From a bacterium SCSIO 12696 (GTDB taxonomy: Bacteria > Pseudomonadota > Gammaproteobacteria > Pseudomonadales > Porticoccaceae), in the NCBI GenBank assembly GCA_024397955.1, contig CP073744.1:2491001-2555000 (forward strand): DNA of 64,000 bases. Reading direction: 5' to 3'. Position numbers and translations under genes: made by a program. Positions 37,426-47,546 of the stretch are shown in pieces. Each line of letters starts with the position of its first letter. Position 1 is the stretch's first letter. The notes beneath the pieces are model-generated. The model ran no database searches. It saw only the letters and a program-made list of their open reading frames with translations, and was not told the origin of the DNA.

Positions 37426-40400
37426 ATGAAAGCACTGAAATTACTTAGCAAACTGACGCGCTGGCTGTGGTTCGCCATGGCCGCCATCGTGGTCAGTTAC
37501 TCGGTGATTGTGGTGCTTGGCCGAACGCTGTTGCCAACACTGGATAACTACCGTCCGCAGGTGACCGAGCAACTGTCGAAGTTGCTGGGGGCAGAGGTGC
37601 AGGTGGCGCGCCTTTCTGGTACCTGGCCGCGATTGACGCCTACCTTGTCTGCGGATGGCGTCAACATTGCCACTGAGCACGGTGGCATGATCGCGGTTGG
37701 CCGTGTCAGCGCAGAGTTGGAGCCGTTTGCCACCATCTGGCATGGCCAGCTGATTTGGCGCAAGCTCAGTCTCAGCGATGTCACCCTGCATTTGGCCGAA
37801 GACTCCCAAGGTCACTGGAGCCTGGCGGGCTTCCCGCTGGCAGGCGGTGGAGGCGGTGGTGTTCGGCCTCTGGATATGTTGTTGTACAGTTCGTTGATCG
37901 ACGTGGACGATGTGTCTTTGGCACTCAACTTTTACTCCGGCACGGTGGTGGAGTTCAGTGCCGATCGAATCCTGGTAGAGAATAACAATCAATTTCACCG
38001 TATTGTCGCGGGCATTGCTTCTGACGAAGAGCAGCTGGCGCACTTTGTGTTTGAAGCCACCGGCGACTACCAGGACTTGGAAAACTTTAACGCCAGTGCA
38101 CACCTGGAATTGCAGGCTCTTAACCTGACCTCGTTCGGAGGTATTTTTGCCCAGTTGCTGCCGGCGTACCGGGAGAAAATTGCGGCACTGGATGGCAGTG
38201 TTGCCGCCCAGCTTTGGTTTGATTGGGACGAAGGTGGGCGCATCAATATGAGCGGCCGTTTGCAAACCGATCAGTTACCTCTTAATCGTGCCATGGCGTT
38301 GCCCAAAGTCAGTGAGCTGAATACCGACATTACCGGTTGGTACCAGCCCGGCGATGACTGGGGCATGGCTTTGCAGGGCCTGCAGTTTGACTGGGGGGAG
38401 GAAACCATACTGCCCCTGGATATTCGCTTTAGCCAAAAAGTGGGTGAACGCTGGGGCGAGTTTGGCGTGGATATCAATTACCTGGCGGTGGATGCGGTTC
38501 GACAACTGTTGGTGAACAGCGAACTGCTGCCCGAAAAAATTGCTGAAGCCATCGCGGCTATTCGTCCCACTGGCCATGTGGATCAGCTCAGTATTGACGC
38601 GGTACTCAGCGACCAACCGCTGCCAGAGATTACCTTAAAAGCCAATTTGCGGGACGTGGGCATCAGTGCCTATCAGGGTGCACCGGCAGCCACTGGCGTA
38701 GATGGCTATGTGGAGACCACGGTAGAGGGCGGAATACTGGCTTTGAATAGCAGTGACGCCAGTGTTCACTTTGAAAAACTGTTTGCTAAACCCATTGAAG
38801 CGCAGCAGGTTTCCGGCACCATCGGTTGGAGTTGGGATCGGCCGGGCAATCGTATCTTCCTGGTGAGTAGCTTATTGCAGGCCAACGCCGATGCGGGCCA
38901 GGTAAAAGGGCACTTCTATTTGAAGCAGCCTATTTATCGAACCGAAGAAGCCGCGGAGTTGTTTTTGCAGCTGGGTGTTGTGGATAGCCACTCACGGCAT
39001 CGAGCCCAGTTTGTGCCCACTACGCTCAACCCCCAGCTGACCGATTGGCTTAACCGCGCACTGGATAATGTGTCGGTTGCGGAAGCGGGGGTGATCTATC
39101 GGGGTTCGGTGCGTGCCGGCCAGGAAGATCGTCGCACTATTCAATTGCACGTGGTCGCTGATGGTGAGCGCCTGGCTTATCACCCGGAGTGGCCCGCCCT
39201 GGAACAGTTTTCTGGCCGAGTGTTGTATCACGCTGGACAGCTTGAGGGGAGTATCCAGCGAGCCAAGATGGGCGGTATGACCATCAATAACGGTGAGTTG
39301 GTGATGGATGCCTTGGGCGACCAGATCCTCAAAATCCGTGCTCAAGGCACTGCAACCGCCCAAGGTGCCTATGGGCTACTGAGTCAGTCACCGTTGAAAG
39401 ATCGTGTGGAAGGCTTGGCGGAATGGCAATTGGGCGGCCGCGTAGATGCCTCTGCCGATTTACAAATACCCTTGATCGGAGATTGGGAGAAGGGTCAATA
39501 CAGCGTAGTGGCCGACGTCGCCGACGGCATGATGGTACAGCCGGAATTTCACCTTGAGATCGACGATATCGCTGGTCGGGTTCACTTTAATCTGGACGAT
39601 GGCTTGTACGGTAGCGGCCTTGCTGGGCGATTGTGGGGGATGCCTGCAGAGGCGGATTTAAAGACAGTGGATGAGCGCCTGCAATTACAGGTACAGGGGG
39701 CGTTTCAACCGGGCAAGCTCGGGGATTATTTTGGCGTAGATATAGAAGAGCAAATCCTCGGAGAAAGTCGCTACCAGGCCACCATTACCCTCCCCGGAGA
39801 AGATGACAAACAGCCTGGCTCAGTGGTGGTGAGTACTGATCTGCAGGGCATCGATATCGATTTGCCAGACCCACTGGCCAAGCTGGCGTCTCAAAAACAG
39901 CCGCTGGAGGCTACTCTGCTGTTGGCGGATACTGCGATTTTGACCGCCACTTATGGCGCGTCTGTGCGTGTGGGTGGCGAGTGGGTTGATCAAAGCCTGC
40001 GGCGGGGGTACCTGGGTATTAATCGCTCAGACCTGAAACTGCCCAACTCCAATGTACTGCTGGTGGCAGCAGATGTCAGTGATGTCAATCTGGTGGATTG
40101 GCAATCCAGTCTACTGTCGTTGTTCGACAGCCCAAACACCAGCGCCGATGCTAGCAGTACCGATATCAGCAGCAGTTGGTTGCCTCCGGTGGGTATTGAT
40201 GTGCGGGTGGGCGAGCTTGGGGTGTCGGCGCTGAAACTCGACAATGTACACCTTACTGGCTCTCTGGTTAACTCGGTGTTGCGTACCCAACTCGAGTCTG
40301 CGGATGCCGCTGGCCGCCTGGATATTCCATTGGACAACCGCAAGGCCATGACCATTGACCTGGACCATCTGCGGTTGCCGGAATGGCAGCAAGATAACAG

Positions 40401-41343
40401 CCAGGGTGCGTCGGTTTTTGACCCCCGCACTCTGCGCAGTATGGCTTTTTCGGTGGACAAACTGTCACTTGGGGAGCGGCAACTGGGCAGTGTCGCGCTG
40501 CAGCTCAAGGCCAGCGACCAAGGGCTGGATATCACTGAGTTGAACGCCGAGCTGTTGGGTCTGGTATTGCAGGGCGATATGCACTGGAGCTTTGATGGCT
40601 TTGTTCACCGCAGCAGTTATATCGGCACCGTTCAAACCGACACCATTTCCACGGTACTGGAAAACTTTGAGCTTGAGCCCATTATCGAGAGCGACAACGC
40701 GGCGTTTCAGAGCGAGCTGAGCTGGCGAGGCCGCCCCTGGGAGCTGGGGGCAGACAATCTCGCTGGGCAAGTCACCTTTACCTTAACCGATGGCACCATC
40801 AAACAAGCCAGCAGTGGCGCCAATGCTTTTTTGCGGGTGGTTGGGCTGTTTAACTTTGGCAGTTGGCTGCGACGCCTGCGGCTCGATTTTTCCGATGTGT
40901 TTAGCAAAGGACTCAGCTACGATCGCATTGGTGGTAGCTTGATCTTTGACCAGGGAATACTGCGCTTCCCTGAGCCCATCGTGGCCAAGGCGCCCTCTGG
41001 AACCATGAAAATGTACGGCAACATTGACTTGGTGAATGAGCAGATAGATGCACAGCTGGTAGCTACCCTGCCCGTGGGCACCAACTTGCCGTGGGTGGCG
41101 GCATTGGCCGTAAATTTACCGGCAGCTGCAGGTGCCTGGGTCATCAGCAAAGTCTTCAAAAAACAGGTTAACAAACTGTCCAGCCTCAGTTATAAAATCA
41201 ATGGCTCATGGGATGATCCGGATTTTGAAATCGAAAAAGTGTTCTCCGATAAGAAAAAGGTTTTCGACGAAGGCAATCCACCAATAGCCAGTGGCGGCGA
41301 TTCGCTGCCCGGCGATTCACAGCAGACCCAAAAACAGGAATAA
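37426..41343 (+). CDS. yhdP: YhdP-family AsmA-like envelope protein
   Basis: YhdP belongs to the AsmA-like bridge proteins thought to carry phospholipids from the inner to the outer membrane. This 1305-residue protein has one N-terminal membrane helix (about 12-32) followed by a long, beta-rich periplasmic body. The family start 'VTEQLSKLLGAEVQVARLSG' and the C-terminal AsmA-like 'FSDVFSKGLSYDRIGGSLIF' region are visible. The length is close to E. coli YhdP (1266). The order rng-yhdP-nit is conserved in gammaproteobacteria. It ends with a hydrophilic Q/K-rich tail. Confidence 0.94.
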   Translation: MKALKLLSKLTRWLWFAMAAIVVSYSVIVVLGRTLLPTLDNYRPQVTEQLSKLLGAEVQVARLSGTWPRLTPTLSADGVNIATEHGGMIAVGRVSAELEPFATIWHGQLIWRKLSLSDVTLHLAEDSQGHWSLAGFPLAGGGGGGVRPLDMLLYSSLIDVDDVSLALNFYSGTVVEFSADRILVENNNQFHRIVAGIASDEEQLAHFVFEATGDYQDLENFNASAHLELQALNLTSFGGIFAQLLPAYREKIAALDGSVAAQLWFDWDEGGRINMSGRLQTDQLPLNRAMALPKVSELNTDITGWYQPGDDWGMALQGLQFDWGEETILPLDIRFSQKVGERWGEFGVDINYLAVDAVRQLLVNSELLPEKIAEAIAAIRPTGHVDQLSIDAVLSDQPLPEITLKANLRDVGISAYQGAPAATGVDGYVETTVEGGILALNSSDASVHFEKLFAKPIEAQQVSGTIGWSWDRPGNRIFLVSSLLQANADAGQVKGHFYLKQPIYRTEEAAELFLQLGVVDSHSRHRAQFVPTTLNPQLTDWLNRALDNVSVAEAGVIYRGSVRAGQEDRRTIQLHVVADGERLAYHPEWPALEQFSGRVLYHAGQLEGSIQRAKMGGMTINNGELVMDALGDQILKIRAQGTATAQGAYGLLSQSPLKDRVEGLAEWQLGGRVDASADLQIPLIGDWEKGQYSVVADVADGMMVQPEFHLEIDDIAGRVHFNLDDGLYGSGLAGRLWGMPAEADLKTVDERLQLQVQGAFQPGKLGDYFGVDIEEQILGESRYQATITLPGEDDKQPGSVVVSTDLQGIDIDLPDPLAKLASQKQPLEATLLLADTAILTATYGASVRVGGEWVDQSLRRGYLGINRSDLKLPNSNVLLVAADVSDVNLVDWQSSLLSLFDSPNTSADASSTDISSSWLPPVGIDVRVGELGVSALKLDNVHLTGSLVNSVLRTQLESADAAGRLDIPLDNRKAMTIDLDHLRLPEWQQDNSQGASVFDPRTLRSMAFSVDKLSLGERQLGSVALQLKASDQGLDITELNAELLGLVLQGDMHWSFDGFVHRSSYIGTVQTDTISTVLENFELEPIIESDNAAFQSELSWRGRPWELGADNLAGQVTFTLTDGTIKQASSGANAFLRVVGLFNFGSWLRRLRLDFSDVFSKGLSYDRIGGSLIFDQGILRFPEPIVAKAPSGTMKMYGNIDLVNEQIDAQLVATLPVGTNLPWVAALAVNLPAAAGAWVISKVFKKQVNKLSSLSYKINGSWDDPDFEIEKVFSDKKKVFDEGNPPIASGGDSLPGDSQQTQKQE

Positions 41344-41345
41344 CC

Positions 41346-42164
41346 ATGGGCTCTACCACCAAAGTCGCTGCCATCCAGATGTGCAGCACCGGCGACCTGC
41401 AACACAATTTGCAGCGGGCAGAAGTATTGTTATCTGAAGCCGCCGATTGTGGCGCTCAACTCGTGGTGCTGCCAGAAAATTTTGCCTATTACGGCTGTAA
41501 ACAATTGCTGGCTGCCGCGGCTGAGGAGGCCAGCGCCGGTGGACCTGTGCGCAGTTTCTTAAAGCAGCAGGCGAAACGGCACAATCTGTGGATTGTCGCC
41601 GGTACTCTTCCAGTGGCAGACGAGGATGATCAACGGGGCTATGCGGCCTGCTTGGTCTACGACAACCACGGCGCTGAGCACGGTCAATACAACAAAATCC
41701 ATCTGTTCGATGTGGACGTGGGCGACGCCCACAAGCATTACCGGGAATCGGATGACTACCGCCCCGGTAATGAGCCTCTGGTTATTGATACGCCTTTTGG
41801 CAAGCTCGGGGTGAGCATTTGTTATGACCTGCGCTTTGCCGAACTCCATCGGCAATTGGCGGATCGCGGTGCCGAGATAGTCGTAGTGCCCTCGGCCTTT
41901 ACCGCGGTCACTGGCGAAGCCCACTGGCAATTGCTATTGCGCGCCCGAGCGGTAGAAAACCAATGTTTTGTGATCGGTGCCAATATGGGCGACCGCGACC
42001 ACCGCAAACGCCCTACCTGGGGTGGCTCGGCCATTGTTCACCCCTGGGGCAATGTGCTGGCAGAGCTGGATGGTGGTGAAGGGGTAATTTGTGCGGAGCT
42101 GGATTTGGGGGAAATTCAGCGCTTAAAACAGAATATGCCAATTGCCCAGCATAGGCGGCTTTAA
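41346..42164 (+). CDS. Carbon-nitrogen hydrolase (Nit1/omega-amidase group)
   Basis: A 272-residue nitrilase-superfamily amidase with the Glu-Lys-Cys triad visible: E in 'LVVLPENFAYYG', K in 'YNKIHLFDVDVGDAH' and C in 'GVSICYDLRFAELHRQLADR'. This branch (YbeM/Nit1-like) acts as deaminated-glutathione amidase or a similar metabolite-repair enzyme. The ATG at 41346 lies 2 nt after the yhdP stop, with AGGAA upstream. In many gammaproteobacteria tldD follows; here it is missing and a repeat-rich gap leads to hemC instead. Confidence 0.93.
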   Translation: MGSTTKVAAIQMCSTGDLQHNLQRAEVLLSEAADCGAQLVVLPENFAYYGCKQLLAAAAEEASAGGPVRSFLKQQAKRHNLWIVAGTLPVADEDDQRGYAACLVYDNHGAEHGQYNKIHLFDVDVGDAHKHYRESDDYRPGNEPLVIDTPFGKLGVSICYDLRFAELHRQLADRGAEIVVVPSAFTAVTGEAHWQLLLRARAVENQCFVIGANMGDRDHRKRPTWGGSAIVHPWGNVLAELDGGEGVICAELDLGEIQRLKQNMPIAQHRRL

Positions 42165-42564
42165 CTGGCCAACCTCTGCTGTCATTCTGAGCGTAGCGAA
42201 GAATCTTGTACTTTGTCGTAGTCTTATTGGTAAATTTTTCTTTAGATTTCGCCCTGCTGGGCGAGTTACTTCTTTTGCTTGCCCAAAAGAAGTAACCAAG
42301 AAAAAGGCACCCCCGTTCCATTGGTTGCTGCGCAACTCCCCTCGCTCTGCACAATTGCCACGGGCCGGTCTTACTCGCATCCCTGCTCGATCGACCTAAC
42401 GCGCACATCCGTGTGCGCGTTTCCCTACCAATTGCACTGCGCTCGGCAATTTCAAGGGGGATAGGTGTTCTCCGTAGTTGGCCATTTGCTTACCCGCCGC
42501 CCGTGGCGTGCCGCTCGCCGCTTTGCTATGGTTGCAGCCCGAAACACACAACCAGAAACCAGTC
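42165..42564. repeat. 400-bp gap of dispersed repeats before hemC
   Basis: No gene is seen. The gap contains TTCTGAGCGTAGCGAAG (42185-42201), one mismatch from copies at 51138-51154 and, inverted, 51259-51275. It also holds a perfect 13-bp stem-loop (42265-42277 with 42284-42296) and a second 9-bp stem-loop (42398-42406 with 42413-42421). The hemC promoter should lie in its last 100 bp. Confidence 0.75.
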
Positions 42565-43497
42565 ATGACCCAACCCCTTAGAATTGCCACCCGCAAAAGC
42601 CCGCTGGCTTTGTGGCAGGCGGAATATGTTAAAGCCGAACTGCAAAAGCACCATCCGGATCTGGCGGTGGAGCTGGTGGGCTTTACTACCAAAGGTGACA
42701 AAATTCTTGATACGCCACTGGCGAAAGTGGGCGGTAAAGGATTGTTTGTTAAGGAGCTGGAAGTGGCCATGTTAGAGGGGCATGCGGATATCGCGGTGCA
42801 CTCCATGAAAGATGTGCCCATGGAATTTCCCGAGGGCTTGGGTCTGACCACCATTTGCCCCCGAGAAGATCCCACTGATGCTTTCGTTTCTAACCATTAC
42901 GATGATTTATCGCAACTGCCTGCGGGCAGCCGAGTGGGAACCTCCAGCCTGCGCCGTCAGTGTCAGCTGCGGGAAGCCCGGCCGGATTTACAAATTCTCG
43001 ATTTGCGGGGCAACGTCAACACTCGCCTGGCCAAGTTGGATAGCGGTGATTACGACGCCATTATTCTGGCCACAGCGGGTCTGGTGCGTCTGCAAATGGC
43101 TCAGCGTATTCGCAGTCGTATAACCCCGGAATCCTCTTTGCCCGCCGGAGGCCAGGGTGCTGTGGGTATTGAGTGCCGCAACCACGATCAGCGCACCGTG
43201 GATTTATTGGCACCACTGCACCATCACAATACCGCGGTTTGTGTCAGCGCCGAGCGGGCTATGAACCGTCGCCTACAGGGTGGCTGCCAGGTGCCAATTG
43301 CCTGTTACGCGGTATTAGAATCTGACAACCAGCTGTGGCTGCGCGGTTTGGTAGGTGCGGTGGATGGCTCCCGTATTCTGCGCGACGACATTCGCGGCCC
43401 GGCCAGCGATGCTGAGCAGCTGGGCATTGTGCTGGCGGATCGACTGCTGGCCAGTGGCGCTGATGCCATTCTCGCTGATGTCTATGGAAGTCAATGA
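42565..43497 (+). CDS. hemC: Porphobilinogen deaminase (hydroxymethylbilane synthase)
   Basis: HemC joins four porphobilinogens into hydroxymethylbilane for tetrapyrrole synthesis. From the ATG at 42565 it has 310 residues, the usual size. Signatures include '[19 protein letters not shown]', the '[19 protein letters not shown]' segment with the catalytic aspartate region, and '[12 protein letters not shown]', whose cysteine carries the dipyrromethane cofactor. An in-frame earlier start at 42478 would extend into the repeat-rich gap and is rejected. Its stop overlaps hemD in ATGA. Confidence 0.97.
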   Translation: MTQPLRIATRKSPLALWQAEYVKAELQKHHPDLAVELVGFTTKGDKILDTPLAKVGGKGLFVKELEVAMLEGHADIAVHSMKDVPMEFPEGLGLTTICPREDPTDAFVSNHYDDLSQLPAGSRVGTSSLRRQCQLREARPDLQILDLRGNVNTRLAKLDSGDYDAIILATAGLVRLQMAQRIRSRITPESSLPAGGQGAVGIECRNHDQRTVDLLAPLHHHNTAVCVSAERAMNRRLQGGCQVPIACYAVLESDNQLWLRGLVGAVDGSRILRDDIRGPASDAEQLGIVLADRLLASGADAILADVYGSQ

Positions 43498-44300
43498 GCC
43501 TCGCCGGAAAGAAAATTCTGGTTATTCGCCCCAAGGCATTGCCGCAGCTGGGGCCCGATCAATTTATTGAGCAACTAACCGCCACCGGCGCAGTGCCCTT
43601 GCACCTGCCGGTAATGGCTATCGACCCTTATAACGTGCCGCTGACCGGTGAATCTGTTAGTGGGTTGGTGGAGCAGATCAAAACCACGGTGATGGGCCTC
43701 GCCAATTACCAAACGGTGATCTTTGTCAGCCGCCCGGCAGCACTGCTCGGCGCCGATTGGATTGACCACTATTGGCCGCAGCTGCCAATGGGTGTGCAGT
43801 TTTTTGCAGTGGGCGACAGCACTCGTCAAATTTTGATAAACCTAGGGATCAATGCTCTGGCGCCTTCTCATGCGCAAACCAGCGAAGGGCTATTGGCATT
43901 GCCAGAATTGCAACAGTTGCAGGGAGCTCGAATACTTATCGCCAAAGGGGAGGGCGGCCGCGATTTACTGGCCACAGAGCTGCAACACCGAGGTGCTCAG
44001 GTGGATGAGTTAAACCTGTACCGGCGCTGTTCCACCAGTCAGTATCAGCAGGAGATTGTCAGCGCTGTGCAAAGCGGCTTTGACGGCGTGGTGGCACACT
44101 CTGTTGAACTGATTGAAAGCTTGCTCAATCTGATGCCCAGTGCACTGCATCCAGGCCTGTTCGCACTGCCTTTGGTGGTGCCCAGTCAACGCATCGCTGA
44201 TATTGCCCTGAGAAGTGGGTTTGTGAATCTGCAAGTCGCCAACTCCGCTGTGCCGGGCGACATGGTTTCGGCTGTAAGCAGGTGTTACATTAGCGACTGA
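43494..44300 (+). CDS. hemD: Uroporphyrinogen-III synthase
   Basis: HemD cyclises hydroxymethylbilane with inversion of ring D. HemD proteins vary widely, but this 268-residue protein fits by size and by position directly after hemC. It shows '[20 protein letters not shown]' at the start, '[12 protein letters not shown]' in the first domain, '[20 protein letters not shown]' at the hinge, and 'LYRRC' before the second domain. The ATGA overlap with hemC supports coupled synthesis of consecutive enzymes. Confidence 0.94.
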   Translation: MSLAGKKILVIRPKALPQLGPDQFIEQLTATGAVPLHLPVMAIDPYNVPLTGESVSGLVEQIKTTVMGLANYQTVIFVSRPAALLGADWIDHYWPQLPMGVQFFAVGDSTRQILINLGINALAPSHAQTSEGLLALPELQQLQGARILIAKGEGGRDLLATELQHRGAQVDELNLYRRCSTSQYQQEIVSAVQSGFDGVVAHSVELIESLLNLMPSALHPGLFALPLVVPSQRIADIALRSGFVNLQVANSAVPGDMVSAVSRCYISD

Positions 44301-44330
44301 CAACTCACATTTTCGCAGAGAAATGGGCCA

Positions 44331-45755
44331 GTGACGGATAAAGACCAAAAAACACCGGAAACCTCTAAACCGGACACTTCTAAACAGGAAGACCCCGGAA
44401 AAAGCAGCCCTGAAAAATCTGCGGCCGATAACAGCCAGCAGCCTCCCACGCTGACCAAGCGAGCTGAACCGCAAGCGGATAGCAAGGCCGATAAGTCCCC
44501 CCCTGAAAAAACCGCGACGGATAAGAAAGCCGGCAAGTCCAAATCCGAACCCAAGCCCCAGCATTTGCCAGAGCCGTTGGATATTGATGACTTGTCCACA
44601 GATAAAAAGTCCGTTGGTAAAAAATCCGCCGCCAAAGCAACTCGCCGCCACACTACTGGCAGTCGCCGCAGCGCTTGGCCTGCGCTGTTGGTTACGGTGT
44701 TATTGCTCGCGGGGTTAGGTGCCGGTGGCTATTACGGCTGGCTCTATTTGCAGGATTGGCAGGCTACTGGTAACAACCAACAACAGGTCTTGAAGGCCCA
44801 GTTGGAGCAACAAGCGCAGCAACTGCAACAATTGCAGCAACAGCTTGAACAGCAGCAAAATTCCACCGAGTTGGATTCCCTGGCGGCGCAGCTGCAACAG
44901 GCCAACCAGGTAGAACGGGCTACACGCCAACAGCTGGATGAACTGCAACGGCGTGTCACCAGCCAAGGCAGCCGCTTGCGCAACCTGTCGGTGTCCACCC
45001 GGGACGATTGGCTGTTAGCAGAGGCGGAGTATTTGCTGCGCCTGGCCAACCAGCGCCTGCTCACCGAGCGCAGTACTGCCAGTCCGGTATCCCTGTTGCA
45101 AACCGCCGATGCCATTCTCAAGGATTTTGACGACCCGGATTTGTTTGCGGTACGCAGCCAGATTGCCAAAGATATTACCGCATTAAAAATTGCCACGGTG
45201 GTGGATCGCGAAGGTCTGTACTTGCAACTCAATGCACTGAATTCAATTATTCCGGAGTTGGCGCTGGCGCTGGAATTAAAAGAGCAAATACCTCAGGCAG
45301 CCCCTTCGCAAACCACAGACAACGAACAGAGCTGGGGTGACCGGGTGGCGAGCCATTTCAGTGACTTTGCCAGTGGCCTCAAAGACTATGTGCGCATTCG
45401 CCAGCGCAACGAGCCTGTCGAACCCCTGATGGGTGTGGAGGAAGAGCAATACCTGCGTCACAACCTGCGGGTGATGCTGGAACAGGCGCAATTGGCCCTG
45501 CTTAGGGAAGAGCCTCTGGTGTACCGCGCCAGCCTGGAAAAATGTCGCCAGTGGTTGCAGCAACACTTTGCTAAAGACCACACCTCCCAGGTGTTTGGCG
45601 AACAGTTGGATGCGCTATCCGCTCAAGTGGTGACTGGCCAGCTGCCGGAAATCAGTACGTCGTTACAGGCGCTGCGCAACTACATCAATCTCTGGCATCT
45701 GCGCCACGAACAACCCGCAGCCGATCAAGCTGACGCTGAGGAACAGCAGCCATGA
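44331..45755 (+). CDS. hemX: HemX-family membrane protein
   Basis: HemX follows hemCD in many gammaproteobacteria; its precise role is unsettled. Earlier annotation as uroporphyrinogen methylase is not supported by this sequence. The 474-residue protein has a Lys/Pro/Ser-rich cytoplasmic N-terminus (1-110), one membrane helix (about 120-140, 'WPALLVTVLLLAGLGAGGYY'), a Gln-rich coiled coil (about 150-215) and a helical periplasmic domain with 'DWLLAEAEYLLRLANQRLL'. The start is GTG at 44331, 30 bp after hemD. The stop overlaps hemY. Confidence 0.92.
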   Translation: MTDKDQKTPETSKPDTSKQEDPGKSSPEKSAADNSQQPPTLTKRAEPQADSKADKSPPEKTATDKKAGKSKSEPKPQHLPEPLDIDDLSTDKKSVGKKSAAKATRRHTTGSRRSAWPALLVTVLLLAGLGAGGYYGWLYLQDWQATGNNQQQVLKAQLEQQAQQLQQLQQQLEQQQNSTELDSLAAQLQQANQVERATRQQLDELQRRVTSQGSRLRNLSVSTRDDWLLAEAEYLLRLANQRLLTERSTASPVSLLQTADAILKDFDDPDLFAVRSQIAKDITALKIATVVDREGLYLQLNALNSIIPELALALELKEQIPQAAPSQTTDNEQSWGDRVASHFSDFASGLKDYVRIRQRNEPVEPLMGVEEEQYLRHNLRVMLEQAQLALLREEPLVYRASLEKCRQWLQQHFAKDHTSQVFGEQLDALSAQVVTGQLPEISTSLQALRNYINLWHLRHEQPAADQADAEEQQP

Positions 45756-46957
45756 GGCGCCTGGTTCTGATCTTCGCTGCAGCCTTATTGCTGGGTACCG
45801 GCCTGTCCTGGCTGATGAGCCGGGAGAGTGGTTATCTGCTGATCGCCGTGGGCAGCACCACCATCGAAATGAATCTGTGGGCAGCGGTGATTGCGCTGAT
45901 TCTGTTGTGGCTGGTGGTTCGACTGCTGTTCCGTTTGCTCGGCTCTCTGAAAATATTTGCCGGCTGGCGCCGGGCCAGGCTGAGCCGCCGCCGGGCACAA
46001 ACCGCCCGTGGCCTGTTGTACTTTATTGAAGGCCGCTGGCAACGAGCCCGTCAGCAACTGGTGCGCGGTGCCCACCAATCGGGCATGCCATTGGTCAATT
46101 ATCTGGCCGCCGCCACCGCCGCCTACGAAGAGGGTAACTGGGAAGCGGCGCAAACCTTGCTAAACAAAGCCCAGGAAATTGCTGAAGACGATAACCCCGC
46201 CGTGGATATCGCCAAAGCTCGGTTGTACCTGAAAGAGCGGCGCTACGAAGAGGCGTTGTCGGTACTCAACCGAGTACATCAAAAGTACCCCAATCACACA
46301 AATGTTTTGCGGCTTCTGGAAAAGGCTTATCGCGGTCTCAACGATTGGCATAATCTGCAACAACTACTGCCGCAATTGCGCAAGGACAGTGGCTACGATC
46401 GACAACAATTCCAGCAACTGGAAATTGAAGTCTATGCCAATCAGCTTTCTTCCCTGGCAGAACGCTGGGGTAAAACCGACAAAAGTGGCGACAAAGCCAA
46501 ACACAAACAGGCTGTCGACCAGTTGTGGCAATCCATGCCCTCAGCAGTAAAACGCAGTGCGCAATTGGTGGCTTCCTACAGCGATCACCTGCAAGCTCGC
46601 GGCGATGGTCAACAAGCAGAAAAATTGCTCCACAATGCTCTCAATAGTCACTGGGATGACAGCTTGGTACGCCGCTACGGCCTGCTGGTGGGTGGAGATG
46701 TGAGTACTCAGATGGTGATTGCCGAAGCCTGGCTGCGCGAGCGCCCTAACAACCCAGCGCTGTTGTTGGCTTTGGGTAGATTGGCGCAGAAAGCCGAATT
46801 GTGGGGTAAGGCCCGTGATTATCTAGAGGCCGCTTTAGGGTTGTCTCATGCACCAGAAATTTACGCTGAACTGGCGCGACTGATGGCGCAGTTGGGTGAA
46901 GTGGATAAAAGTGCGGCGTATTACCAGCGGGGGTTGTTGGAGAGTGCTGGGAGTTAG
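45752..46957 (+). CDS. hemY: HemY-family TPR membrane protein
   Basis: This is the gammaproteobacterial HemY, a membrane protein of the hemCDXY operon, not the protoporphyrinogen oxidase that shares the symbol in Gram-positives. The 401-residue protein has two membrane helices at the N-terminus (about 3-20 and 40-65), a basic loop, and TPR-type helices to the end, e.g. 'RLYLKERRYEEALSVLNRVH'. It overlaps hemX by ATGA. It is thought to assist haem-pathway organisation. The run changes character after its stop. Confidence 0.93.
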   Translation: MRRLVLIFAAALLLGTGLSWLMSRESGYLLIAVGSTTIEMNLWAAVIALILLWLVVRLLFRLLGSLKIFAGWRRARLSRRRAQTARGLLYFIEGRWQRARQQLVRGAHQSGMPLVNYLAAATAAYEEGNWEAAQTLLNKAQEIAEDDNPAVDIAKARLYLKERRYEEALSVLNRVHQKYPNHTNVLRLLEKAYRGLNDWHNLQQLLPQLRKDSGYDRQQFQQLEIEVYANQLSSLAERWGKTDKSGDKAKHKQAVDQLWQSMPSAVKRSAQLVASYSDHLQARGDGQQAEKLLHNALNSHWDDSLVRRYGLLVGGDVSTQMVIAEAWLRERPNNPALLLALGRLAQKAELWGKARDYLEAALGLSHAPEIYAELARLMAQLGEVDKSAAYYQRGLLESAGS

Positions 46958-46991
46958 CATTTAAGTAAAAATAACTTATGGATAATAAATT

Positions 46992-47480
46992 ATGGTTAAA
47001 AAAATAATTTTTCCCCTACTAGTATTGATGCTTTCTGGTTGTGCTGCAATGAATGCCAGTGGCCCCTTATTTGAAAAGCATTTCTTTGTGCCAGAAGGAA
47101 AAGCATTGGTCTATCTGATGAAGCCAGACTCAGTATCAAAAGATGGAGTGACAACATGCTTAACATTGGCCTTAGGTGACACTGAATATGGATGTGTAAG
47201 GGGTGAAGGGTATATCGTTGCTGAAGTTGATGCGGGTAAATACCAAGCAGCTTTAGTAAACAAGGCGGGCTTTGGTTACAAGCTGCTTAAATTCGATTTA
47301 GAGGTTCGTTCTAGAGAGGCAGTATATCTTGAGTATGCATTTGGACGTGGGTTAACTGGAGAGTCGCTTGATACTCGTTTTGCAAATATTGGGTTGATTA
47401 TCTCAGGAAATCATGTTGTTGCAAAAATTCAAGAGGAAGAAGCGTTGCAAAAATTAAGTACATTAAAGTTATCGATATAG
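46992..47480 (+). CDS. Small lipoprotein, DUF2846-like
   Basis: A 162-residue predicted lipoprotein: 'VKKIIFPLLVLMLSGCAAMN' has lipobox LSGC with Cys17. After it, 'ALVYLMKPDSVSKDG' and 'EVDAGKYQAALVNKAG' resemble the DUF2846 pattern (a beta-sandwich domain of unknown role). Base composition is AT-richer than in hemY just upstream, and the ribosome site is weak. It is the first of three small exported proteins in a row. No function is assigned. Confidence 0.75.
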   Translation: MVKKIIFPLLVLMLSGCAAMNASGPLFEKHFFVPEGKALVYLMKPDSVSKDGVTTCLTLALGDTEYGCVRGEGYIVAEVDAGKYQAALVNKAGFGYKLLKFDLEVRSREAVYLEYAFGRGLTGESLDTRFANIGLIISGNHVVAKIQEEEALQKLSTLKLSI

Positions 47481-47546
47481 TTTCTATGTGCTCGTGTTGT
47501 TCTATCTCTAAAATTTTAAATAATAAGTTTGATTAATGGGAAGTTT

